Below, in pieces: positions 16,177 through 24,282 of a stretch of DNA of 64,000 nt; positions within the stretch are counted from its first letter, which is position 1; each line of letters opens with the position of its first letter. The stretch spans positions 34,526 to 98,525 of the forward strand of contig JAEUUT010000196.1 in the NCBI GenBank assembly GCA_016787415.1, in the 5' to 3' direction. The DNA is from Saprospiraceae bacterium. GTDB lineage: Bacteria; Bacteroidota; Bacteroidia; Chitinophagales; Saprospiraceae. Both the position numbers and the translations under genes were made by a program. Below the pieces are notes generated by a model. It was not told the origin of the DNA and ran no database searches. It was given only the letters and a program-made list of their open reading frames with translations.

Positions 16177-17154
16177 TCAAAAGAAACGGGGGTTGTAGAT
16201 AACCGGCGGCAATTTTCCGGCGCCGATCGGTTTATTGAGGTTGTACCGGATCAGCAACTCGTGGCTTCCCCTGTTGGCGACGTTCAGTGCCGACAAAGGG
16301 ATGTCAAAGGCATAGGCCAGTGTGGTTTTTTCGTTTAATTTGATGCCGGCCAGCAAAACAGCCGCATCCCGAGAAGTATTTGTAAAACCCCTAAACGAAG
16401 CGCCGGCAAAGATATTTTCCCGCCAACGCGCAATCAGCGAAATTTCTGTTTGTGTCTCCGCTATGTCAGTTTTAACTAAAAATGACGGTCGGAGCGTCAA
16501 CAGGTCATTCACTTCTATGGTATAGGCCAGCGAAGCATTGTAATGCGACACAGTTTGAAGGCTAAAATCGTTTGTACCGCTGCTGGCTTGCAAAGCCGGC
16601 GCATAAACGGGCTGCATGGCAATGCCAATCTCCAACTTTTTTAATTGGGCGAAAACGCCGATTTCAAAAATCGGCACGCCCGCCCGAACAGTACCGTCGG
16701 GCAGCAACTGGTCGTTGTGGGTAAAAACTGGTTCGGCATAAGTGCCTTCCGGAGCGCGCAGTTTGTTACCATCCAGCGAGTACTGCAAAAAGCCGGCACT
16801 CATTCCCAGCGAGAGCAGGCTGCTGCGCCCGAGTTCCATTTGGTAGTTGTAACTCACCAATGCCTGTGTAACGGTATGCGCACCGATCACATCGTTTTCG
16901 ACACGCAAACCGGCGCCGCTGCTGATAACATACAGTGGCAAATGCGCATTGATGTGCTGTGTCACAGGCGCGCCTTTCAGGCCCGACCATTGCTGACGGT
17001 ACACGCCGGTCATCACCAGCGAGTTTTCAAGTCCCGCATTGGCCGGGTTGTAGGCATACGGATTGAGCATGTAAAGGCTGTACTGTGGCGCTTGCTGGGC
17101 GACAGCACCGATGGCACAACACCATATTATTATATAGGTAATGGTTTGTTTCAT
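16177..17154 (-). CDS. porP: Type IX secretion membrane protein PorP/SprF
   Basis: A 325-residue outer-membrane beta-barrel protein. A signal peptide ends near GAVAQ; then come QYSLYMLNPYAYNPANAGLE, TGVYRQQWSGLKGAPVTQ and HINAHLPLY, the family signature, and later IGIAMQPVYAP and YNLNKP near the C-terminus. Its position directly upstream of gldK matches the conserved porP-gldKLMN arrangement, which separates it from the many scattered SprF paralogues. It starts 18 bp after the SSP411 gene's stop and could be cotranscribed with it. Confidence 0.92.
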   Translation of the reverse strand: MKQTITYIIIWCCAIGAVAQQAPQYSLYMLNPYAYNPANAGLENSLVMTGVYRQQWSGLKGAPVTQHINAHLPLYVISSGAGLRVENDVIGAHTVTQALVSYNYQMELGRSSLLSLGMSAGFLQYSLDGNKLRAPEGTYAEPVFTHNDQLLPDGTVRAGVPIFEIGVFAQLKKLEIGIAMQPVYAPALQASSGTNDFSLQTVSHYNASLAYTIEVNDLLTLRPSFLVKTDIAETQTEISLIARWRENIFAGASFRGFTNTSRDAAVLLAGIKLNEKTTLAYAFDIPLSALNVANRGSHELLIRYNLNKPIGAGKLPPVIYNPRFF

Positions 17155-17172
17155 AACTTACAGGATTGGAGG

Positions 17173-19257
17173 TTACCGAACGAGTTCCCAGAATTCAGCG
17201 AGCGTCGCCACCGGCCGCTGGCAAGTGAAATCCCGACAAACATAAATCAAAGCAGTGTCATTTCCTGCGACTTTTTCAGCCAAAAGAGGCAATTCGTCGC
17301 TTCCCTGCATTGTCGCGGCTATTATCCCATTGGGCAAAAACCGGCTTTGGATACGCGCCGCTGTTTCCATAGCCCCCTTCCCTACTACGGCAATTTCATG
17401 GTAAGGGTACACTTCCATGAGCATAGCCAAGGCCCAGCGCTCGAACGAACGCGGGTAGGTTTTCACTGCATCTTCCACCTGTTTCAGCATTTGCAGCGCC
17501 ATTTCCCGCCAATCTGTACGCCCCAGCAGGATGCCGAGCCGCTGGAGGTTGTGTGCCATAGTGCTGTTGCCCGACGGCGTGGCATTGTCCTGCAAGTCTT
17601 TTTTACGCATCACCACATCGGTCTGATTGCTGCCGGTGAAATAAAAAAGTCCTGTAGCCGGATCGGAGAAATAACTCAAAACCAGCCCGGTATATTTTTC
17701 AGCCTGCCGTAAATAGTTGAGGTCGAAGGTGATTTCATACAAATCGACGAGTGCTGCAATCAGAAAGGCATAGTCTTCAAGGAAAGCATCGTATTGTGCG
17801 TGGCCGTCTTTCCAGGTGTGCAGGAGCGCATCGCTGCTGTCTTGCCGGAATTTTTCCAGCATAAAATCCATGCTTCGGATTGCTGTTTGCCGCCACGATT
17901 CTTCCTGCAAAGCGCGGTACGCCGCCACATATGCCGAGCACATCAGCGCATTCCAGCCCAGCAAAATCTTGTCGTCGAGCCCCGGCCGGATGCGGGTAGC
18001 GCGAAGCGCCAGCAATTTTTCGCGGCCTTCGGCAAGGCGTTTTTTTAAATCGTCGACGTCCAGGTGTTTGCGGGCAGCAAAAGTTTCGAACGACTCCGGG
18101 CGCCAGAGGATATTTTTTTCTTCCCAGTTGCCTTCCGCCGACACACCGTAAAATGCGCAGAACAGTGGGGCATCGTCGCCCAGCGCTGCTTCTATTTCCG
18201 ACTGGTCCCACACATAAAACTTGCCTTCCACGCCTTCCGAATCAGCATCGAGTGCGGAATAAAACCCGCCGTCCGGGTGCGTCATTTCGCGTTCGATGAA
18301 TTGCAGCGTTTCCCGGATAGTCTCGCTGTACAGTCGTTCGCGGCGCGCCCATTCGGCATCGCGTGTGGCATTTTCCTGTGCCAGCATACAAGCGTCGGAC
18401 AGGGCCGACACCAGCAGGGCATTGTCGTACAGCATTTTTTCAAAATGCGGAATAAGCCAGGCACGGTCGGTGGCATATCTAGCAAAACCGCCGCCCAACT
18501 GATCGTAAATGCCGCCGCCGATCATCCGGTCGAGTGAAAACAGGGCGTGATCCAGCGCTTCAGACTGCCCGCTGAAATAGTGGTAGGCAAGCAAAAAACG
18601 GATGGCCATGGTAGCGGGAAATTTGGGGGCGCCGCCGAATCCGCCTTCCCGATGATCGAAGTCGCGTTGAAGGCGGCTGAAAACGGCATCCATATCCGTT
18701 GGCAAAAAACCGGCTCCGGGCGAAAGTCCCGGCTCCGTTTCTTTCCGCAGAAACACGCCTTCGTTGTGTTCGATGTGCCGAACCAGTTTTTCAGCCTGGT
18801 CGAGCGCTTTTTGCGGCTCGTTTTTCCACACGTCGGCCAGGTATCGCAACAATTGTATCCACGAAGGCCGGTTGTGCGCCGGGCGCGGCGGGAAATAAGT
18901 GCCTGCATAAAAAGGTTTCCCTTCCGGCGTCAGGAAACAATTGAGCGGCCAGCCACCGCCACCAGTCATGATCTGGCAGGCTTCCATATAAATGGCATCC
19001 ACATCGGGGCGCTCTTCCCGGTCGACCTTGATATTGATAAAATGCTCGTTCATGTACGCCGCAATGTCTTCATTTTCAAAAGACTCGCGCTCCATGACGT
19101 GGCACCAGTGGCAGGTGGAATAGCCGATGCTGACCAGAATGGGCTTTTGTTCGGCCCGCGCCCGTTCGAAGGCTTCCGGCTTCCAGGCGTACCAGTCTAC
19201 GGGATTGTGGGCGTGTTGGAGGAGGTATGGAGAGCGCTCGCGGTGGAGGTGGTTCAT
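17173..19257 (-). CDS. Thioredoxin-domain protein, SSP411/YyaL (DUF255) family
   Basis: The 694-residue protein begins with a thioredoxin-like domain (HAHNPVDWYAWKPEAFERA, STCHWCHVMERESFEN with Cys49 and Cys52, HFINIKVDREERPDVD), followed by a long alpha/alpha barrel of six-hairpin glycosidase type (GGFYSALDADSEGVEGKFYV, ATPSGNSTMAHNLQRLG). The function is not known for the family; sugar-epimerase-like or redox roles are proposed. The frame extends upstream to 19353, but that part is encoded by the intergenic ACACCAAAA-type repeat, so the ATG at 19257 is the start. porP follows after 18 bp. Confidence 0.92.
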   Translation of the reverse strand: MNHLHRERSPYLLQHAHNPVDWYAWKPEAFERARAEQKPILVSIGYSTCHWCHVMERESFENEDIAAYMNEHFINIKVDREERPDVDAIYMEACQIMTGGGGWPLNCFLTPEGKPFYAGTYFPPRPAHNRPSWIQLLRYLADVWKNEPQKALDQAEKLVRHIEHNEGVFLRKETEPGLSPGAGFLPTDMDAVFSRLQRDFDHREGGFGGAPKFPATMAIRFLLAYHYFSGQSEALDHALFSLDRMIGGGIYDQLGGGFARYATDRAWLIPHFEKMLYDNALLVSALSDACMLAQENATRDAEWARRERLYSETIRETLQFIEREMTHPDGGFYSALDADSEGVEGKFYVWDQSEIEAALGDDAPLFCAFYGVSAEGNWEEKNILWRPESFETFAARKHLDVDDLKKRLAEGREKLLALRATRIRPGLDDKILLGWNALMCSAYVAAYRALQEESWRQTAIRSMDFMLEKFRQDSSDALLHTWKDGHAQYDAFLEDYAFLIAALVDLYEITFDLNYLRQAEKYTGLVLSYFSDPATGLFYFTGSNQTDVVMRKKDLQDNATPSGNSTMAHNLQRLGILLGRTDWREMALQMLKQVEDAVKTYPRSFERWALAMLMEVYPYHEIAVVGKGAMETAARIQSRFLPNGIIAATMQGSDELPLLAEKVAGNDTALIYVCRDFTCQRPVATLAEFWELVR

Positions 19258-19263
19258 GGTGCA

Positions 19264-19622
19264 GGATAGTGTTTTTGTGTTTGGGTGTTTTTGTGTTTTG
19301 GAAACACGATATGCTTGGTATGGGTGGTGATTATGAAAAAATGAACTAACCACATACTGTACCTCGATGTTATTTTACGAAAAAAACAGGTGTACTCTAC
19401 GCGTTGTGTCCTTTGTGCACTCCGTGGTTGAAAAATAAACCACGGAGTGCACAAAGGACACAACGCGTAGAGTACACAAAACACATAAAAATTATTCAGG
19501 TTGAGTATTGGGGTACAGGCATTTTATAGAATGCAAATAAAGGCATGAAATTACTCCAAAATGCCAAGACCAACGCCCACCAAAACACAAAAACCCCAAA
19601 ACCCCAAAACACTCAAAAAACA
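19264..19622 (+). repeat. Nested hairpins between SSP411 gene and htrA
   Basis: Outer arms are of the 8-bp family: GTGTTTTTGTGTTTGGGTGT at 19269 onward and CCAAAATGCCAAG then ACACAAAAACCCC at 19558-19622. Inside is a perfect 40-bp inverted repeat (19390-19429 / 19438-19477) with an 8-nt loop, starting GTGTACTCTACGCGTTGTGT. It ends in CCACGGAG, a motif common in Bacteroidota spacers. No gene fits in this 455-bp gap. Confidence 0.85.
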
Positions 19623-19653
19623 AAAAGTCTGCCCTGCATTACGCAGAGCAGAC
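19622..19653 (-). terminator. Intrinsic terminator of htrA
   Basis: On the minus strand GTCTGC-T-CTGC pairs with GCAG-G-GCAGAC across GTAAT, followed by TTTTTGTTTTTTG. It lies 60 nt after the htrA stop. Confidence 0.7.
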
Positions 19654-19712
19654 ACATCAAAACAAAACGAAAAACCAACTTTTTATTTGTAGGAAACGGC
19701 TAAAGCCGGGGC

Positions 19713-20864
19713 TCAACCGTCGCTTCTTGTCTTGAGTCGGACCGGAACCACTTGTGTTTTCCCGTCGCGAATAATCGATACATTTACTGTTTCGCCCACC
19801 TTAGAACGTCCGATCATCTCCATAAGTTCTGCGGTGCTTGTCACATTTTTGCCATTTACTTTGGTGATGATGTCTTTGGGCTGGATACCGGCCTGGGCAG
19901 CGGAACCTTGCGAATCGGGCACTTCCACTACGGCAACGCCTTGTGTGTATTCCACATCCAGTTCTTTTGCAACATAACTATCCATAGTAGCAATATTCAC
20001 GCCAAGGTAGGGGCGTTTGTAACTGCCGTATTTGATCAGGTCGTCGGCAATGCGCTTCACCAGGTTGACCGGAATCGCAAAGGAATAGCCTGCAAAAACG
20101 CCGGTAGGGGTGGCGATGGCCGAGTTGATACCGATGAGGCGACCTTCCACATCCACCAGTGCGCCACCGGAGTTACCCGGATTGACGGCCGCATCGGTCT
20201 GGATAAAGGATTCGATGCCGCTGGCGCCTTTGATAATGTCGATGTCGCGGGCTTTGGCGCTCACGATACCGGCCGTCACGGTAGACGTCAGGTCGAAGGG
20301 ATTGCCGACGGCCAGTACCCACTCCCCTACTTTCACATCGTCGGAGTTGCCGATCTGGATCGCGGGCAGGTCTTTGGCGTCGATTTTAATAACTGCCATG
20401 TCGGTACTTTCATCGCGGCCCACGAGGCGGGCTTTGAATTCGCGGTTGTCGTGCAGGGTCACCTCGAATTCATCTGCAAAATCCACCACGTGGTTGTTTG
20501 TAAGAATATAGCCGTCGTCCGTATAAATCACACCGGAACCGGTGCCGGAACGTGGTTGGGGCTCATATTGAAAACGTTGCCCGAAGAAAAACTGAAACGG
20601 ATCGGAGTAACGCTGGTCGCGCTGGCGCTGAATAGCAGCCTGCTTGCTTTCGGAGGCTTTGATGTGTACCACGGCATCCATGGAACGTTCGGCAGCCCGG
20701 GTAAAATCGAAGGGCACGGGCGCGCTGCCGTAGTTCACCTGGCGCGAGTAGGCCGGCGTTTCGGGGTTGGATACAATTTGGGGCTTTTCAGTCAGTTTTG
20801 CCGCACCGAATGCTATCACGCCACCTGTAGCGCCGGCAAGAACTGTGGACCAAAACTTGTTCAT
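19713..20864 (-). CDS. degP: Do/HtrA-family periplasmic serine protease
   Basis: A 383-residue protease with an N-terminal signal anchor (FWSTVLAGATGGVIAFGAA) and a trypsin-like domain. The triad is His125 (LTNNHVVDF), Asp155 (DESTDMAVIKI) and Ser232 (VNPGNSGGALVD). A single PDZ domain follows (about 290-375: YLGVNIATMDSY, GSAAQAGIQPKDIITKVNGK). It degrades or refolds damaged envelope proteins. One PDZ, rather than two, makes it DegS/DegQ-short in layout. The start at 20864 is preferred to the open frame up to 20990, which lacks a signal sequence. Confidence 0.93.
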   Translation of the reverse strand: MNKFWSTVLAGATGGVIAFGAAKLTEKPQIVSNPETPAYSRQVNYGSAPVPFDFTRAAERSMDAVVHIKASESKQAAIQRQRDQRYSDPFQFFFGQRFQYEPQPRSGTGSGVIYTDDGYILTNNHVVDFADEFEVTLHDNREFKARLVGRDESTDMAVIKIDAKDLPAIQIGNSDDVKVGEWVLAVGNPFDLTSTVTAGIVSAKARDIDIIKGASGIESFIQTDAAVNPGNSGGALVDVEGRLIGINSAIATPTGVFAGYSFAIPVNLVKRIADDLIKYGSYKRPYLGVNIATMDSYVAKELDVEYTQGVAVVEVPDSQGSAAQAGIQPKDIITKVNGKNVTSTAELMEMIGRSKVGETVNVSIIRDGKTQVVPVRLKTRSDG

Positions 20865-21054
20865 AAAATTAAGCCTTTGTTGGTTGTGAAGGAATCGAAT
20901 TTGTTTGTCAAATATGCTCTTGAAACGCAGGAAGAATTGAATTGCTGCCGGAATTCCGTATTTTAACGTCTCTTTAACCATGCAGGCCAATTCCTTGTTG
21001 CGAACAAATGCAGCACCTGAAACGCCAAAATTTTGTACCTATGATAAGCCCCCT

Positions 21055-21062
21055 TACCTTCG
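21055..21062 (+). promoter_or_regulatory. Possible -7 element of the HD-domain gene
   Basis: TACCTTCG, the TTCG variant also seen at meaB, 38 nt before the ATG at 21101. The neighbouring bases contain a short direct repeat (TTCGACCGACCAA / TTGACCGACCAA). Confidence 0.4.
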
Positions 21063-21100
21063 ACCGACCAAATTCAGTTTTTGACCGACCAACGTCGCCG

Positions 21101-21697
21101 ATGAAGCGTTTTTTTGACGAGCCGAACGCACTGGAAAAACTCTTGCAGCCTGAAAATCCGCTGGAAGAGCGCCTCTTGACGATCCCGGAATTCCAATACG
21201 GACTTTTGTGGGGCGAGCCGCGTTATGGGCATCCGGAAGGCCGCGTGTGTCTGCATGTCCGCGAGGTGTTCGACAACATCGACCTGATCCCGGGTCTGTC
21301 GGCCGACGACCGGTACCGACTTCGGCTCATTGCCCTGTCGCACGATACTTTTAAATATGCCGAAGACCGCAGCCGCCCGCGCGACTGGTCGAAACACCAT
21401 AGCCTGCTGGCGCGCCGGTTTATGGAAAATCACCTCGCTGATTCCATCGTGCTGGACATCATCGAAACGCACGACGACGCCTATTATATCTGGCTCGATG
21501 CCCGACACGGCCCCACGGCGCCTTCCGCGCGGCGCACTTCGCTGGAAACCCTGCTGCAACGCATGCAGTACTGCCTGCAACTGTACTACCTGTTTTTCAA
21601 ATGTGATACCCAATCGGGCGACAAAACGCAGGCGCCGCTGAAGTGGTTTGAAAAGACGATTGAAGGGATTGAGGTGGTAAGGATTCGGGAGGAGTAG
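21101..21697 (+). CDS. HD-domain protein, possible phosphohydrolase
   Basis: A 198-residue soluble protein with spaced His/Asp residues as in HD hydrolases: His44 and His52 (YGHPEGRVCLHVREV), His81-Asp82 (LIALSHDTFKY), His99-His100 (WSKHHSLLARRF) and His124-Asp125 (IIETHDDAY). HD proteins usually cleave phosphate esters of nucleotides with metal ions; the substrate here is unknown. In-frame ATGs at 21008 and 21041 exist; I chose 21101 because a promoter-like element lies between them and it. Its stop is 7 bp from the convergent 21705 gene. Confidence 0.7.
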   Translation: MKRFFDEPNALEKLLQPENPLEERLLTIPEFQYGLLWGEPRYGHPEGRVCLHVREVFDNIDLIPGLSADDRYRLRLIALSHDTFKYAEDRSRPRDWSKHHSLLARRFMENHLADSIVLDIIETHDDAYYIWLDARHGPTAPSARRTSLETLLQRMQYCLQLYYLFFKCDTQSGDKTQAPLKWFEKTIEGIEVVRIREE

Positions 21698-21704
21698 GAG
21701 TCAG

Positions 21705-22517
21705 TTAGTTGTTCGCACAGTCTAAATATCTGGCAAGCCGTTTCATATAAGGTATATCTGACTGCAGTAACATATCCCGTGTGTTTATTATACTTGCTTT
21801 GACTTCCGGCAAAGCGTTTATTTGTGCACGACGAAGCAAACATTCTCTCTGAGCCATTGTGTATTTAGAAACTTTACCCAATAACGTCTCGGGAAAATTC
21901 GCAATCAGGTACTCGTAGACGTAATTGCAATAATGAGTAGACATGTTAATACCCGCAAAAAAATATTCCACTTCAGGGCATGCAGATTTTTGCTGAATTA
22001 CATATTGTAATGCAGCGGCATCCTGTGGCGTGGCGGCAGGTAACACAATATGAATCACAGGAGTATAAATAACAGACTCTGTATTCCCATCATAAGCAGC
22101 ATAAACCACGCGATAATCAACCATTCCTCCCGAAGCGATCAGAGGCTCTATATTAAAACTTTGTTCCAAATACAGGTTAAATAACTGAACCATTATAGTG
22201 ACATTAATACTTGCATTGCTAGATAATGATGGCCTTTCAGCATAGGAGAGTGTATGACTAAAATCAGGAATTTCAAGCCAATTAGTATTACTATTCTTAC
22301 ATTCGCTACGTATAACTCGAATTTTAACCTCGGAACCGGACGTATTTAAAATAGTACATCCAATCTCATTCAGGCCAAAAATACTTTTGGCAGTGTCTAC
22401 ATGATCAACATTGGTGGTTAGAATAGAAATTGACAAGTTAGGTTGAGCATGTAGTGGGTTATTGTTAGATGATAAGCCATATATGACGACGAGAAAGATT
22501 GACGAAAGAAATTTCAT
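21705..22517 (-). CDS. Exported protein of unknown function
   Basis: A 270-residue protein with a signal peptide (FLSSIFLVVIYGLSSNNNPLHAQ). The first half is beta-rich (SISILTTNVDHVDTAKSIFG, GCTILNTSGSEVKIRVIRS), while the last ~80 residues are helical with several Cys and end LARYLDCANN. I recognise no family. The coding sequence is AT-richer than its neighbours and uses codons less like theirs, which may indicate transfer. Upstream lies an 840-bp gene-free region of nested inverted repeats; downstream it nearly touches the HD-domain gene. Confidence 0.6.
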   Translation of the reverse strand: MKFLSSIFLVVIYGLSSNNNPLHAQPNLSISILTTNVDHVDTAKSIFGLNEIGCTILNTSGSEVKIRVIRSECKNSNTNWLEIPDFSHTLSYAERPSLSSNASINVTIMVQLFNLYLEQSFNIEPLIASGGMVDYRVVYAAYDGNTESVIYTPVIHIVLPAATPQDAAALQYVIQQKSACPEVEYFFAGINMSTHYCNYVYEYLIANFPETLLGKVSKYTMAQRECLLRRAQINALPEVKASIINTRDMLLQSDIPYMKRLARYLDCANN

Positions 22518-22570
22518 AATCGGATGTTTTTTGTATTGATGTTAATTGCCGGGGGGCCGTTGTTAGCCTG

Positions 22571-23349
22571 TAAGGTATTGTCGGGGTGACTTTGGAGTCA
22601 CCGCTGGTCCCCAGGCTGCCAGCGCCCTGTCTGTCATCCCCAAACTCGAAGCGCTCGCGCTCGGCCAATGCCGTTAACTTAAGCGAAAATGATTAATAAA
22701 CGCGTTTCCTCAAGTTCTTGAAGAGGCAGTGGTTTTATGACAGATCAAAAGTTGGTACCCCTGCGAACTTGGCCGAGGGCGTTTCAGGTGGTAGCACGGG
22801 CCTTCAGCCCGTCGGGAGGGCGCCTTTTAAGGCGCTCAACACGAAATATCATGCGCCATAAATGGCGCAGTCCCGACGGGCTGAAGGCCCGTGCTACCAC
22901 CTGAAATACCCTCGGCCAGCCCAAAACGCTTGGGAAACAAGGCCAACGCTTACTGCGTGCTGGATGATCAAATAGAAAATCTCCCCCCCCTGCTGAACGC
23001 CTCTCCGCTCTTTTCCCATAGGCGGCCCTCCCTTTTACTCGTATGGCGCTGGCGCGCGCCCAATGCCGTTAACCTAAGGATTTTGAAATCTTTAACCTGT
23101 CATATAACCACTGTCTCTTCAAGAACTTGAGGAAACGTGTTTATTAATCATTTTCCGCCTCGTCAGGCCTTCGCCGCCCACTCAACCCAAGCGCCGCGCC
23201 GCAGCAGTGTCTCCGACCTGCTGCCATCATGCAGCAGGATTTTTTTGTGGAGCATAGGATCGTTTGCCCCCAGCGAGAAGTGGTTTAACGTTCTTTGGGT
23301 GATACAATATATGGGATAATTGACTTCGAAGTCACCGCGACAGTACAAT
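22571..23349 (+). repeat. 780-bp gene-free block of nested inverted repeats
   Basis: Three layers are seen. Outer: family-P-like palindromes GGGGTGACTTTGGAGTCACC (22580-22599) and TTGACTTCGAAGTCA (about 23317-23331) in inverted order. Middle: a 59-bp inverted repeat with three mismatches (22685-22743 / 23097-23155), starting GAAAATGATTAATAAACGCG. Inner: a 47-bp inverted repeat with two mismatches (22771-22817 / 22871-22917) containing GTAGCACGGGCCTTCAGCCC. At its tip are two small hairpins (GCGCCTTTTAAGGCGC, TGCGCCATAAATGGCGCA), a cloverleaf-like fold. An 18-bp direct repeat CAATGCCGTTAACTTAAG (22666, 23061) lies beside the middle arms. No credible ORF is present. Confidence 0.8.
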
Positions 23350-23360
23350 GCTCAGGTATC

Positions 23361-24113
23361 TCACCCTTCTTCTTCCGGCAGCGTCAGCCAGAAATTATTG
23401 GCGCCTTCGCCCTGGATCAGGCTCACTTCCTGTGCATTGAGCAATTCGAGCAGGGCGAGGAAGGTCACAATGGCATGAATACGGTTTTCGAGGGCCAGGA
23501 AAAGCGACTCAAAACTGGTTTGTTCGCCTTTTTTCAGGGCCGTTTGCAGGTAAGCGCGTTGTTCCTGGATGGTGTAGTTGAAATTGTACACCGTATGTAT
23601 CCGTTTCGCTTTCTTTTCTTCTTCGAAGCGGTTGACAAGGCGTTCGAACACACGCAGCAACTTGTACAGCGTCACCGATTCCATTTCGGCATCGGCGAGG
23701 GCGTGTTCGGCTAATTTGCGCAGTTCGGCACTGGCAAAGCCGCGCGGGTTCATAAAAGCGCGCACTTCTTCTAGGCGGCGCAGGTCTTCCAGCACACTTT
23801 TGTAGCGTTTGTACTCCAGCAGGCGGTCGACGAGTTCGCGGCGCGGGTCAATTTCGTTACCCTCATCGTCTATTTGCTTTCTGGGCAACAGCATTTTGGC
23901 CTTGATCCGCATCAATGTAGCGGCCACCACGATAAACTCGGATGCCAGGTCGACGCTCATGGCTTCCATTTGCCGCAAATAGCCCAGAAAATCGTCGGTA
24001 ATCTGCGCAATAGGTATGTTGTAAATATCCAGTTCGTCCCGCTCGATGAAGAAGAGCAGGAGGTCGAACGGCCCCTCGAACGCGGGGAGTTTTATGGTGA
24101 AGGTTTCAGCCAC
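23361..24113 (-). CDS. scpA: Segregation and condensation protein A
   Basis: A 250-residue kleisin that joins SMC heads and ScpB in the chromosome-organising condensin complex. The N-terminus shows the ScpA signature FEGPFDLLLFFIERDELDIYN split by IPIAQITDDFLGYL, then VAATLMRIKAKMLLPR. The C-terminal winged helix is near VTFLALLELLNAQEVSLIQG. The start is GTG at 24113, with AAGGTGG around it; no ATG gives a full N-terminus. This start sits right at the edge of the hairpin at 24116-24282. Confidence 0.92.
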   Translation of the reverse strand: MAETFTIKLPAFEGPFDLLLFFIERDELDIYNIPIAQITDDFLGYLRQMEAMSVDLASEFIVVAATLMRIKAKMLLPRKQIDDEGNEIDPRRELVDRLLEYKRYKSVLEDLRRLEEVRAFMNPRGFASAELRKLAEHALADAEMESVTLYKLLRVFERLVNRFEEEKKAKRIHTVYNFNYTIQEQRAYLQTALKKGEQTSFESLFLALENRIHAIVTFLALLELLNAQEVSLIQGEGANNFWLTLPEEEG

Positions 24114-24178
24114 CTTAGTTATCAGTTATCGGTTATTAGTTATCCGTTGTCAGTTATCTGTTATCAGGGTGGTAAAGA

Positions 24179-24186
24179 TACATTTG
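24179..24186 (+). promoter_or_regulatory. -7 element inside hairpin arm, facing the RsmI-like gene
   Basis: TACATTTG, exact consensus, 96 nt before the TTG start at 24283. It is the mirror image of 24231-24238. Confidence 0.5.
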
Positions 24187-24230
24187 CACGTTAATACGGC
24201 ACCACAAATAGAGTGGCTATATTATTGTGA

Positions 24231-24238
24231 CAAATGTA
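24231..24238 (-). promoter_or_regulatory. -7 element inside hairpin arm, facing scpA
   Basis: TACATTTG on the minus strand, 117 nt before the scpA GTG. Together with 24179 it makes a pair of face-to-face promoters whose transcripts would overlap. Confidence 0.5.
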
Positions 24239-24282
24239 TCTTTACCACCCTGATAACTAATAACCGATAACAGATAACTACG

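Larger units (their letters stand above)
24116..24282 (+). repeat. Hairpin filling the divergent scpA/methyltransferase gap (ATAACNG heptads)
   Basis: The outer arms are heptads of GTTATCG/GTTATTA type and their inverse. The inner stem TTATCAGGGTGGTAAAGATA plus CATTTG (24161-24186) is repeated perfectly inverted at 24231-24256. Each inner stem carries TACATTTG, so the two promoter-like elements face each other across a ~44-nt centre. A relative with the same arms but another core lies at 54893-55051. Confidence 0.85.

Noticed and set aside
17173..19353. Extended N-terminus for the SSP411 protein (start at 19353)
   Set aside because: The extra residues are encoded by the intergenic 8-bp repeat arm; the conserved start is at 19257.
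22891..23130. 79-codon frame in the nested-repeat block, possible transposase remnant
   Set aside because: The translation overlaps repeat arms and shows no transposase motif.
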